A stretch of DNA of 64,000 nt from Planctomycetota bacterium (GTDB lineage Bacteria; Planctomycetota; Planctomycetia; Planctomycetales; Planctomycetaceae). The notes under the pieces are model-generated. The model did not search any database. It was not told the DNA's origin and saw only the letters and a program-made list of their open reading frames with translations. Below are positions 34,436-43,132 of this stretch, piece after piece. A program made the position numbers and the translations under genes. Where the stretch lies: the NCBI GenBank assembly GCA_018242525.1, contig JAFEBS010000009.1, positions 214,747 to 278,746 of the forward strand, given 5' to 3'. Positions within the stretch are counted from its first letter, which is position 1; every line of letters begins with the position of its first letter.

Positions 34436-37222
34436 ATGTCCATTGATTTTACTCCCGGCAGCCACGCCCCCCAGTTAATGGAGCAATCGCAAATCAAGCA
34501 GGCCGCCGACGACTTCGAACGCGAATGGATCGCCGGCAATTCGCCGCGAATTGAAGACTTTGTCCAGCGGGCAGCCCCCGATGTACAACAAGCTCTGTTC
34601 CGCGAACTGCTATCACGCGAAATGCGGTTGCGCGGGGCCGCGAATGATCTCGACGAACTGCTCACCCGCTTCCCCAATTTCGCATCCACCGTCCGTGACC
34701 TGTTTTATGTCACCCGGCAGTCGGTGGCCGGTGATACCGTGCAAGACACGACTGAACTGCTGACCACGACCAACCGGTACAGTAATCTGCGTCTGCACCG
34801 CGTTGGTGGCATGGCCAATCTGTTTCTCGCACACGATCACGATCTGGGCCGTGAGACGATCATCAAGCAGTTGCGCGATGAGTTTCGGGCGGATCCCGGT
34901 TACGCCGGCCAGTTGGAAATTGAAGCGGAAATCACCAGCCTGCTCGATCACCCTGGCATCGTTCCAGTGTTCGGAATCGGACGCTGGGGCGAGGATCCAT
35001 TTTATGTCATGAGCGTCATCAAGGGCGGTGATCTGCTGCCCGCGATCGCCAACCTGCATGCCAATGGGGCGTTCAACCGCCGTACCCGCGCCAAACGCGA
35101 TCAGTTGTTTCATCTTCTGGAACACCTGTGCTCCGCCTGCAAAACACTCTCGTACGCACATGACCAGGGAATCGTTCACTGCGACATCAAGCCGCTGAAC
35201 ATCATGATCGGCAGCTATGGGGAAACGTTCGTGATCGACTGGGGCCTGGCCCGCACCTTTCGACCGGCGTCGCAATTCCCCAGTTCGACGGAATCAAAAT
35301 GGCGGAACCGCGTCAACACCTCAAAGCAAATCAGCGGCTTCACTCCCGGCTACGTCAGTCCCGAGCAGCACTTTGGCAACGGATCGCTTGGCCCCGCCAG
35401 CGACATCTACAGCCTGGGCGCGACGCTGTATCACATTCTGACGAATCGACCGCAACTGCAGGGAAATGAGCCTGATTTTGCCGACCGCCTGGCGGCTGGC
35501 AGGATCACCCCGCCGCGAAAAATCGATCCCGCCGTTCCCAAGGGACTGGAGGCGATCTGCCTGAAGGCCATGCATGTCACGCCGGGAGAACGGTACGCCA
35601 CCGCCATGCAGATGGCAAACGACCTGCAAAGCTGGATGCGCGACGACGAAATCACAGCCATCCAGGACAGTTGGAGCGACCGGATCTTTCGCTGGCGACG
35701 GCGTCATCGCGCCGCATCCGTCGCCATGACCACCATCATGGCCGTCCTGCTGGTCGTGGGTGTGCTGGTGGTTTCCTACGCGAAGCAGACGTTTGATGCC
35801 CGAGCCGAGCGCGACAAGGCCGAGGACCGGTTCGATGCCGCGCTCGATGCCTTCGAACAACTCAGCGAACCGTTGAAAAATGGCGAACGAAGTCGACTCG
35901 ATTTCATCGAGCCGATGGCCCAGGACATCAAACGGTTCGTCGACGGTATCCTGAATGACAAGGCTTCGATTCAGCCCCGCCCACTGCATCTGGCCCGCGT
36001 CTGGGAACTGAGTGCCGTCGCCAACGGCATCTTGAATCCCGACTTGGAGCTGCAACTGCAGGATTGGCAGAAGGCCGAACAGCTTTATGAGTCTGTGGCA
36101 CACCCGAGCGCTGGCAACGACAGTCCGTTGCGCCTGGCGCGGAACCGGCTGGCGCAGGCGCGGCTGATGTTGCGACAACAGTACTTCGAACACGCCGCGA
36201 CGCTGCTCAAGGCCGCCGTCACACAATTCGAATCCTTGCAACAGGCCAATCCACCGGCAGACGAACTCCGGGCCCTGGTCCGCTATGAAGCGGACGCACA
36301 TCACGAGATGGGTCGCTGCTACATGGCCATGGCAAATTATGATGAAGCCGAACGCCGATTCAATGCCGGTCGTGACCTGCGGATCAAACTCAGCCAGAAC
36401 TTGAATGCCAGCCGTGCCGAACGGGAACAGATCAATCGCGACCTGGCCCGCAGCTACGGCTTCCTGGGTGATCTTTACCTGCGCCGGGGCCAGTCGGAAA
36501 TGGCGGTCGATGCCTATAACGACTCCCTGGTCCTGCGCAAAGATCTCTTCGAGAAGCATCGCCGCGATGCCGAAACCTGCTTTCAATATGCCCGCGGTCT
36601 GGCCAATTTCGGCGAAGTCGAACTGGTTCAGGAACGAAACTTGACGGATGCGATTGCCAAGCTTCAGGAAGCCGCCAACCTGCAAAAGGGATTGGTCAGC
36701 GATTATCCGAACGATTCCGAATTCAAATCCGATCGGGCGGCCACTTTGTTGTCGCTGGCCGAACTGGAAATAGCCCTCAGTGTCACATCCGCCGCGCCGG
36801 CAGAAACGCGATTCGAGAACGCCCAGAAACAGATCCGCGACGCCAAAACATTGATGCTGGCGGATCAGGCCGCGAATCCGAACAACCCGTCCAATTCCCA
36901 ACTCATTGCCCGGGCCGATCTGCTGCTGGCGGAAACGTTGCTCGACGTGAATCCCGACGACGCCCGCCGATTTGCTGCCGAAGCCGATGCACAATTGAAA
37001 GGCCTCAAGAGCCAGGAATACGATGAACTGTTCATCCTGGCCGTGATCCATGCCATGCTGGGTCAGGAAGTAAAAGCCAAGGAAGAACTTGATCTTTCGG
37101 TCGAACGCGGCAACAAATCCGTGCGCCGTTTGCAAATTCATCGCAAACTCGGACTGCGGACAATCGACAACACCGACGCCGAAATCCGGGAATTCGACGA
37201 GCGGATTCAGCGCATGAAGTGA
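34436..37222 (+). CDS. Ser/Thr protein kinase with TPR-rich extracytoplasmic region
   Basis: A 928-residue kinase. An N-terminal helical segment (FEREWIAGNSPRIEDFV) typical of planctomycete kinases precedes the catalytic domain. Lysine is in RETIIKQL (about 143). The catalytic loop is HCDIKPLNIM (HCD instead of HRD, about 247) and the metal loop is DWG (about 268) instead of DFG. The activation segment keeps GFTPGYVSPEQ. A membrane helix at about 430-450 (MTTIMAVLLVVGVLVVSYA) is followed by a coiled coil and several TPR-like helical pairs to the C-terminus. The open frame extends back to 33992 over the upstream gene; the ATG at 34436 avoids that overlap. It forms a tandem with the preceding kinase. 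Confidence 0.82.
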   Translation: MSIDFTPGSHAPQLMEQSQIKQAADDFEREWIAGNSPRIEDFVQRAAPDVQQALFRELLSREMRLRGAANDLDELLTRFPNFASTVRDLFYVTRQSVAGDTVQDTTELLTTTNRYSNLRLHRVGGMANLFLAHDHDLGRETIIKQLRDEFRADPGYAGQLEIEAEITSLLDHPGIVPVFGIGRWGEDPFYVMSVIKGGDLLPAIANLHANGAFNRRTRAKRDQLFHLLEHLCSACKTLSYAHDQGIVHCDIKPLNIMIGSYGETFVIDWGLARTFRPASQFPSSTESKWRNRVNTSKQISGFTPGYVSPEQHFGNGSLGPASDIYSLGATLYHILTNRPQLQGNEPDFADRLAAGRITPPRKIDPAVPKGLEAICLKAMHVTPGERYATAMQMANDLQSWMRDDEITAIQDSWSDRIFRWRRRHRAASVAMTTIMAVLLVVGVLVVSYAKQTFDARAERDKAEDRFDAALDAFEQLSEPLKNGERSRLDFIEPMAQDIKRFVDGILNDKASIQPRPLHLARVWELSAVANGILNPDLELQLQDWQKAEQLYESVAHPSAGNDSPLRLARNRLAQARLMLRQQYFEHAATLLKAAVTQFESLQQANPPADELRALVRYEADAHHEMGRCYMAMANYDEAERRFNAGRDLRIKLSQNLNASRAEREQINRDLARSYGFLGDLYLRRGQSEMAVDAYNDSLVLRKDLFEKHRRDAETCFQYARGLANFGEVELVQERNLTDAIAKLQEAANLQKGLVSDYPNDSEFKSDRAATLLSLAELEIALSVTSAAPAETRFENAQKQIRDAKTLMLADQAANPNNPSNSQLIARADLLLAETLLDVNPDDARRFAAEADAQLKGLKSQEYDELFILAVIHAMLGQEVKAKEELDLSVERGNKSVRRLQIHRKLGLRTIDNTDAEIREFDERIQRMK

Positions 37223-37234
37223 CGAGATTCCAAA

Positions 37235-37426
37235 CACTAGCCCGACGCGCCAGCGAGGGATACGTGCGCGCGACTCACATTGTCAACTCGATAGAATTTT
37301 CATTGGCGTAAGCGCGGTCAGGAGCTCCAATTCGACATTCCGGGTGTTGAGCCAGGGGAGGAATCTGGACTGGTACTGTCATCCGCGCGTCATGTACCGG
37401 TCCCTCGCTCGCGCGTCGGGCTAGTG
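37235..37426. mobile_element. MITE-like element with 26-bp terminal inverted repeats
   Basis: The ends at 37235-37260 and 37401-37426 are inverted copies of one 26-base sequence (CACTAGCCCGACGCG...CGAGCGAGGGA) with a single mismatch. They enclose 140 bases with no reading frame of note. A similar end sequence occurs alone at 10517-10542. The layout fits a small non-autonomous element. No matching transposase gene was found in the window, and no target-site duplication was confirmed. Confidence 0.55.
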
Positions 37427-37540
37427 TATTGAGGCCATGGCACAGACTCGGTCCGGCCCGCCAACGTGTCGATTGAATTGAATCTGTGTACACTCTCCGC
37501 CTGACGATTCGCAGCCGATTTGGACGGGAGACTGGGCATC

Positions 37541-39364
37541 ATGGTTGAACTGAGGCCGCTGCGTGACAAGTACGTACAGGTCATGGTGACAGCACACGAT
37601 CACCTGCTGGAATTTGGCCGACAGCGGGTTGACGAACCGCCGCCTCCCGCTGTGCGCCCCTGCCAGGGCGGTCACCGGTTGGTCATCGCCGAGTTGACCG
37701 ACGTTTCGCTGGGCCGAGACCAGTTGCGACTGGAGCGAATCAGCCCGGATGGCTTCCGGCTGACAAATACACACACGCAGATCACTGTCAACTTCGAGGG
37801 GCAGGAGCTGGCCCCCGGCGCGAATACACAGGTTCGACTCCCCGTGGATGTGCGAATCGGCAATGTTCAGATCCGCATTGAAGCGGCCGAGGCCGCTGGT
37901 GGACAGTATCAAACGCTCAGCGAACGCCCCTCGTCGATCCGCGGTCCGCGGACACCCGCCAATCCCATGACCTCGTTGCGCGCCACGATCGCCCGCGGAG
38001 ATCATCAGACACTGCTGGAGCGGATGGAACAGTTGGTGGAAGTGCTGCAGTTCTCGGCGTCGTCCCCCGATTTCATGAAGCGGGTGGCCGACGCCTCAAT
38101 CGATCTGATCGACCTGGACCACGCGGCGATCATTCTCTGGAAGGACAATCACTGGGCACTGGAAGCGATCGCAGTCGCACGGCCGTCTCCACAAAGTGTC
38201 GAATGGAGCTTCAGTCGCAACCTGCTCAACCAGATGCGGGAACTCCAGCGGACGATGTTTTCCAGTCCCCAGCAAACGATGGGCGGCCAGGCCAGCATGG
38301 TGGACGTCACTGCGTTCGTGGCAGCTCCCATCCTGAATCCGGCCGGTGAAGTCATCGGGGCCGTCTATGGAGACCGTCGGGCTGGTGTCAGCGGTCTCAG
38401 CGGCATGCGGCCCCCCATCGAACAGATGGACGCGCAGCTTGTCGAAGTCCTGGCCTGCGGAATTGCCGGCGGACTGCAGCGGATCAGCCAGGAACGCGAA
38501 ATGCTCGAATTCCGGCTGCAATTCGTGAATTTCGTGACCCAGGAAGTCGCGATCATGATCGAAAAGGATCCCGATTCCCTGAACGGGCGGGATGCCGATG
38601 TCACCATGCTGTTCTGCGATATCGCGGGCTTCAGCCGAATCTCAGAAAAGCTGTCGCCACAGCAGACGTTCGAATGGATCAACGACGTTATGGCCTGCCT
38701 GTCCAAATGCATCAAGGACCACGGCGGCACGATCGTGGACTATGTGGGTGACGAAGTGATCGCCATGTGGGGAGCCCCCTTCCCTCTGGAAGACCACGCC
38801 GCCGCCGCCTGCCGTACCGCCATCGCCATCATCCAGTCGTTGCCCGACATCGATTCCAAATGGCAGCACATCGTGCAGGTACCGACCCGGGTCGGTGTTG
38901 GAGTCAATTCCGGCAAGGTCCGCGTCGGCAACACCGGCTGCCACCTGAAGTTCAAATACGGCCCGCTCGGATCAACCGTCAACATCGCCAGCCGCATCCA
39001 GGGTGCCACGCGATATCTGCGAACCCCGATCCTGGTCACCGGCGCCACCGCCAACCTGCTTTCGGACGAATTCCCCACCCGCCGCCTGTGTCAGGTCCGG
39101 GTGAAAAACATCGACACCCCGATCGACATTTTCGAATTGGCCTCAGCCCCCACCATCGACTGGCAGGGACGCTGCCGGGACTACGCGACCGCCCTGTCAG
39201 AATGGGAACAGGGCAAGGTCCAGGACGCCGTCAATTCCCTCAGCCAGATCGTCGCCACCTACAAGAACGACGTCCCGGCCCTGGTCATGCTGGCCCGAGC
39301 CATCGAAGTCTGGTCCACCGGCCATACCGAACACGACCCGGTCTGGACACTCCCGTCGAAATGA
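37541..39364 (+). CDS. FHA-GAF-class III nucleotide cyclase
   Basis: A 607-residue protein. The ATG at 37541 has GGGAG (37526-37530) upstream; an earlier in-frame start at 37520 is less likely. The N-terminus is FHA-like (ELTDVSLGRDQLRLERISPDGFRLTNT), which would read phosphothreonine, perhaps made by the two kinases encoded upstream. A GAF domain spans about 160-320 (DHAAIILWKDNHWALEAIAV...GAVYGDRRAG). The cyclase domain (about 350-533) has both metal aspartates (MLFCDIAGFSRIS and DYVGDEVIAMWG) and the block KYGPLGSTVNIASRIQGA. The usual aspartate in the last block is Ser here, so specificity for ATP over GTP cannot be read with confidence. The product is most likely cAMP. Confidence 0.88.
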   Translation: MVELRPLRDKYVQVMVTAHDHLLEFGRQRVDEPPPPAVRPCQGGHRLVIAELTDVSLGRDQLRLERISPDGFRLTNTHTQITVNFEGQELAPGANTQVRLPVDVRIGNVQIRIEAAEAAGGQYQTLSERPSSIRGPRTPANPMTSLRATIARGDHQTLLERMEQLVEVLQFSASSPDFMKRVADASIDLIDLDHAAIILWKDNHWALEAIAVARPSPQSVEWSFSRNLLNQMRELQRTMFSSPQQTMGGQASMVDVTAFVAAPILNPAGEVIGAVYGDRRAGVSGLSGMRPPIEQMDAQLVEVLACGIAGGLQRISQEREMLEFRLQFVNFVTQEVAIMIEKDPDSLNGRDADVTMLFCDIAGFSRISEKLSPQQTFEWINDVMACLSKCIKDHGGTIVDYVGDEVIAMWGAPFPLEDHAAAACRTAIAIIQSLPDIDSKWQHIVQVPTRVGVGVNSGKVRVGNTGCHLKFKYGPLGSTVNIASRIQGATRYLRTPILVTGATANLLSDEFPTRRLCQVRVKNIDTPIDIFELASAPTIDWQGRCRDYATALSEWEQGKVQDAVNSLSQIVATYKNDVPALVMLARAIEVWSTGHTEHDPVWTLPSK

Positions 39365-39372
39365 GAGTCGGC

Positions 39373-41241
39373 TCAGTCGTCCGTCACCGAAAGCTGTGGA
39401 TCGACCAGCAACAGGGATGAGGGAATCGACGCTGCCAGAGCACTGATGCATGCCAGTGGCAGCAATGCGAGCGGCACATCAAAAAAGCCGGATGCAGCGC
39501 TCTGGACAAAGCTGCCCAGGCTGGCAATTCCGGCCAGCAGATAAATGCCCAGCAGCACGCCAGTCCGAATGATGAACTGGCGCGAAGAAAAGTCGACGTA
39601 CCAGTACAGTTCGAGCAGAATCGCCACGGGGATGAACATCAGCGTCCCGTAAAGTCCAAACACGTAGAGGGATGCGTCGGGGAGCGCACCGCGAAACTGC
39701 GGCGGAATGGAGTCTGCCTGAACGGTCAGCATCGGTCCAACTCGGACGAAACCAAGCGCCAATGCTGACAGCACGGTCAGCGCCACGGCAGCAATCATCG
39801 GCAGCGACATTCGCGATTGCGCGGGTACCTTGGACATCGTATACAGCGTAATTCCCACCGTGGCGGTACCGAAGGCGACCTCGCACCATTGGAGGGCCAC
39901 ACAGACTTCATCGAGATAGTCGGGTGAGAGCCCGAAGCCAAAAATCATCCCCACAAGGGCACTCGGAACATAGTGCCACAGGATGCCGCCGTTCGAGATC
40001 AAGTGCCAGACGGGAAAGGCGATCAGCACCAGCAGGCTCAGGGCGGACAAACCACACTCCACCAGTTGTCCCTCCCGCAGAACGTCACCCGAGGCAAAGG
40101 GAATAAACACGCTGGTGGACAGCAGCAACAGTCTCGAAAAAAAGGTCACGCAGACCGCAGGAACCAGGCAGCACACCAGGCACGAGTTGATCAGGTAAAC
40201 GAGCATCAGCCGATGGAACCCCTGCTGAAACCCGCGTCGGCAAACAAGGGGTGTGCGTCGCGGTGACACCTTGACCTGCTGGACTTCGGCGTCGTCCGGC
40301 TTGATCCTGACGACCTTCGCCGTGTGTTCCATCTCCACGGCCTTGTCGAGCGCAATGCTCCATTCCGTGGGGCTCGCTTCCGCACGCGTGACGGGCCGCT
40401 TGATCGGCCCGCGCGGTGCTGAAGGACGCTCTGACGGCGCTGGTTTAACACTGGACCGCGAGACACCGGCGGCGTCGCTGTCTGAATCGTCCAGTAATTT
40501 CAAAACGAGATCCAGATTGGGATTCCCCGCCTTGGCACCCTGGCCTGGCGGAATGACGCCTGTCACACGAGGCTCGGGAGTCTGGCGATCCTGCTGGGGC
40601 GTCGTGTGGCTGCTCCGGTATCCATCCGATTCCCGACGACGCCCCGCAGATCCATGGCCCTCCGTCGGAATGTAATCCAAGGCTGGCGGCTCATTGGACA
40701 CGGGGACGTCCGGTCCAGTTGCGATTGCCCAGTCCACTGCGGCAAGTTCATAAACGGAAAGCTGGGATTCAAGCGTCTCGTCTTGTCTCACGACGAGCGC
40801 GCCCACGGTCCCCGTGATGACCCACCGTTTCGAAGTGCTCCGCTTCAAGAGCGTGCTCTGAGAAATACGCCCCGCATCCAGCAGCCGCTTAAGCTGCTGC
40901 AATGACCACGGCCCCAGGATCGAATTGTCCGGACCGCGGACATACCAATCCGCCCACGGAGGCGAAACACGAACGATGCCATGTTTCGGACACTCGATCA
41001 GCGGCAGCCGACCTTTCAAAAAAACCTGCCAGAGCCCGTCATCGGGCTGCCGCCAGGTCTGCTCTTCGCCGAGATCACAGACAGGCAGCATGCTGTGACA
41101 TTGGGGGCATTGCTTGGGGACCGCATCATTACATTCGACCTGCACTTCCAACCGCTGGGTGGCCGATTCGACCTTGATCTCGCCCACAGTCCACGGCGTG
41201 ATGCTCCCGGCGATTCGCGTGTACAGCTCATGATCCTGCAT
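39373..41241 (-). CDS. Membrane protein with ISL3-transposase-like zinc domain and GYF_2 domain
   Basis: A 622-residue protein. Residues 1-95 look like the N-terminal zinc domain of ISL3-family transposases: LYTRIAGSITPWTVGEI, CPQCHSMLPVCD, the WRQPDDGLWQVFLKG block and IECPKHGIVRVSPPWA. A GYF_2-type domain follows (WYVRGPDNSILGPWSLQQLKRLLDAGRIS). After a low-complexity linker the second half has about seven membrane helices (for example LVYLINSCLVCCLVPAVCV and LLELYWYVDF). There is no DDE transposase core, so this is not a mobile element but a host protein that reuses the zinc module. The function is unknown. Confidence 0.72.
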   Translation of the reverse strand: MQDHELYTRIAGSITPWTVGEIKVESATQRLEVQVECNDAVPKQCPQCHSMLPVCDLGEEQTWRQPDDGLWQVFLKGRLPLIECPKHGIVRVSPPWADWYVRGPDNSILGPWSLQQLKRLLDAGRISQSTLLKRSTSKRWVITGTVGALVVRQDETLESQLSVYELAAVDWAIATGPDVPVSNEPPALDYIPTEGHGSAGRRRESDGYRSSHTTPQQDRQTPEPRVTGVIPPGQGAKAGNPNLDLVLKLLDDSDSDAAGVSRSSVKPAPSERPSAPRGPIKRPVTRAEASPTEWSIALDKAVEMEHTAKVVRIKPDDAEVQQVKVSPRRTPLVCRRGFQQGFHRLMLVYLINSCLVCCLVPAVCVTFFSRLLLLSTSVFIPFASGDVLREGQLVECGLSALSLLVLIAFPVWHLISNGGILWHYVPSALVGMIFGFGLSPDYLDEVCVALQWCEVAFGTATVGITLYTMSKVPAQSRMSLPMIAAVALTVLSALALGFVRVGPMLTVQADSIPPQFRGALPDASLYVFGLYGTLMFIPVAILLELYWYVDFSSRQFIIRTGVLLGIYLLAGIASLGSFVQSAASGFFDVPLALLPLACISALAASIPSSLLLVDPQLSVTDD

Positions 41242-41989
41242 TCAACGTTCCTCGCATTCACGAGACAGATCATGGCATATGGTGCAAACCAGCCCAGGAG
41301 TCACAAACAATCTCGTCGGGATCCCTTCTCCCGACGAACGAGTCGAAATTGCAGAATGTCGTGGTGAAGTTACTCCACCAACTGCCGAGTTTCCAACTAG
41401 AAATGATCAATGCGCACATTACAGCATGCATAGTCTGGCTGACAACTCCGCCACGCTTGGCGGCGCTGGATCAATGGCACATTATTTGTGAGCCGCAAGG
41501 CGCTAGCCGCGGGTGTATTCTCCATCGTACCTGAAGAACCGGCGGCCATGGACTTGGAATCACCGGCCCTTCAGGTGTAACGTTGCCTTCATCGCTCCGC
41601 GTCTAGACAGCCGAACGTGAAGGCGATTGGAATGGTGTGTTACCGTATCCGTCCCAGCATTGCAAAGCATGCGTTTGGTTCTCTGCCAAATCGCCAGCGA
41701 CAGCCGATCCAACAATCGGCGATCTTCACGCGGAGCGATGAAGGCTACTTGAAACAATGAGTGTTTAGTCCGCGTCCAGTGTCAACGATGCTTGACACTG
41801 CAATCTGCGATTACTCTTGAGGTAACTTGCCCGCGATAAACCGTAGGCTTTCGATCAACACGCGAACATGTTGTGCCGTCAGTGACTACGGGTCAAGTTC
41901 AATGCGTGCGATTGGATCTTTGCCACATTTCCAGCGACAGTCGATCCAACAATCTGCGATCTTCACGCGGAGCGTGAAGGCGACTTTGA
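41242..41989. repeat. Non-coding gap with a duplicated 66-bp repeat
   Basis: About 750 bases without a convincing gene. Two direct copies of a roughly 66-base unit lie at 41685-41750 and 41921-41986. Each begins TGCCA, contains CCAGCGACAG and CGATCCAACAATC, and ends with the CTTCACGC-GGA-GCGTGAAG hairpin. The second copy ends at the stop codon region of the VWA gene and may serve as its terminator. A third hairpin copy lies at 28.0 kb. Confidence 0.6.
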
Positions 41990-43129
41990 CTAACCGCGGA
42001 TGATTTGTCCCATGCATTCGGCAAGCTTTTCAGGGGTGCAGCTCAGAATGTCCATGCCGGCTTTGCGGCACTTTCCGGCCGTGGTCTTGTTGAAGGCGGG
42101 GCGCGCGTTGTAGCCCAGTGCCCCCAGGCCGATCATGCGGATCCCGGTATCGGCCATCACACGAACCTGGCGGACAAGATCCTGTTCGTCTCGCCCTTCA
42201 AAAAAGTCCGTGATCAGCACCACGATTGTCCGACCGGGCTCTCTCACCAATTGGTGGCCATATTGCAGAGCCCGGGTGATATCCGTGCCTCCGCCAAGCT
42301 GGATTGACAGCAACACATCGACCGGCTGACCGACCTGATCTGACAGGTCCGCAATGGCTGTATCGAACAGGAAGAGAGACGTCTTAACCGCCGGGAGGGC
42401 CGCGAAGATGGAGGCCATTACGGCCGAAAAGATGGCTGAATCGAGCATCGAACCGGATTGATCGACCGCGATGATCACGTGCCAGGGACGCTTGTTTCGC
42501 TCGGCAGCGAAGAAGAATAAACGGTCCACCAGCAGTTTCCCGGATTCGCCATCGAAATTCTGCAGGTTCCGTCGCAGCGTGGTCTTCAGGTCCAGGTTGC
42601 GAAACACCGGCCGTGGCGAGTGTTTGTCGCGGCGAATTGCACCCGTGATTGCCTGCTCGACCTGGATCTGCATCTTCTTTTTTAACTCCTCCACGACCTG
42701 CTGGATGATCTTGCGAGCCAGCACGCGCGTCTTCTCGTTCAGCAGATCCTTGTGAGTCAGCAGCGTCTTCACCAGTTCGACACTCGGTTCGATCCGTTCG
42801 AGCAACTTCGGTTCATCCAGTAACTCGGCAATGCCGCGTCTTTGGACCAGTTCCCGCTCCATCACTTCGCGGGCCTGGCGGGGGAACAATTCGGAAACTG
42901 CTTCGATCCAGTCCGGCACGTTCATCGCGTGACCGGGTTCCAAACTGGCACCTCGGTCGGAAGACCGGCGCGTGCCGCTTCCCCCGGCGTCTCCTTCGGC
43001 AAACAGAAACCCGATCAGTTCCTCGACCCGGGCGCAGCCTGCATCGCGTACACACGTGATCTGATGGTCCTCGGCCGATTTCCCCAGGACCAGACGCCAG
43101 CGCGCCAGCCAATGTTCGTTGGTGGACAT
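41990..43129 (-). CDS. VWA domain protein (last gene of MoxR-DUF5682 operon)
   Basis: A 379-residue protein whose second half is a von Willebrand A domain with an intact MIDAS motif (VIAVDQSGSMLDSA), the Thr site in IQLGGGTDITRAL and the Asp site in VLITDFFEGRDE. The first half is helical and has the block VPDWIEAVSELFPRQAREVMERELVQR. VWA proteins bind partners in a metal-dependent way and usually work with MoxR-type AAA+ ATPases as metal-insertion or remodelling machines. It starts 3 bases after the DUF5682-like gene and is the distal gene of a seven-gene operon. Confidence 0.88.
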   Translation of the reverse strand: MSTNEHWLARWRLVLGKSAEDHQITCVRDAGCARVEELIGFLFAEGDAGGSGTRRSSDRGASLEPGHAMNVPDWIEAVSELFPRQAREVMERELVQRRGIAELLDEPKLLERIEPSVELVKTLLTHKDLLNEKTRVLARKIIQQVVEELKKKMQIQVEQAITGAIRRDKHSPRPVFRNLDLKTTLRRNLQNFDGESGKLLVDRLFFFAAERNKRPWHVIIAVDQSGSMLDSAIFSAVMASIFAALPAVKTSLFLFDTAIADLSDQVGQPVDVLLSIQLGGGTDITRALQYGHQLVREPGRTIVVLITDFFEGRDEQDLVRQVRVMADTGIRMIGLGALGYNARPAFNKTTAGKCRKAGMDILSCTPEKLAECMGQIIRG

Positions 43130-43132
43130 CGA

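Noticed and set aside
35321..37237. Long antisense frame (638 codons) across the second kinase gene
   Set aside because: It mirrors the kinase on the other strand, has no domain and contains low-complexity His/Gln/Gly-rich shadow sequence.
39373..41241. An ISL3 insertion sequence
   Set aside because: Only the zinc domain is transposase-like; there is no DDE core and no flanking inverted repeats were found.
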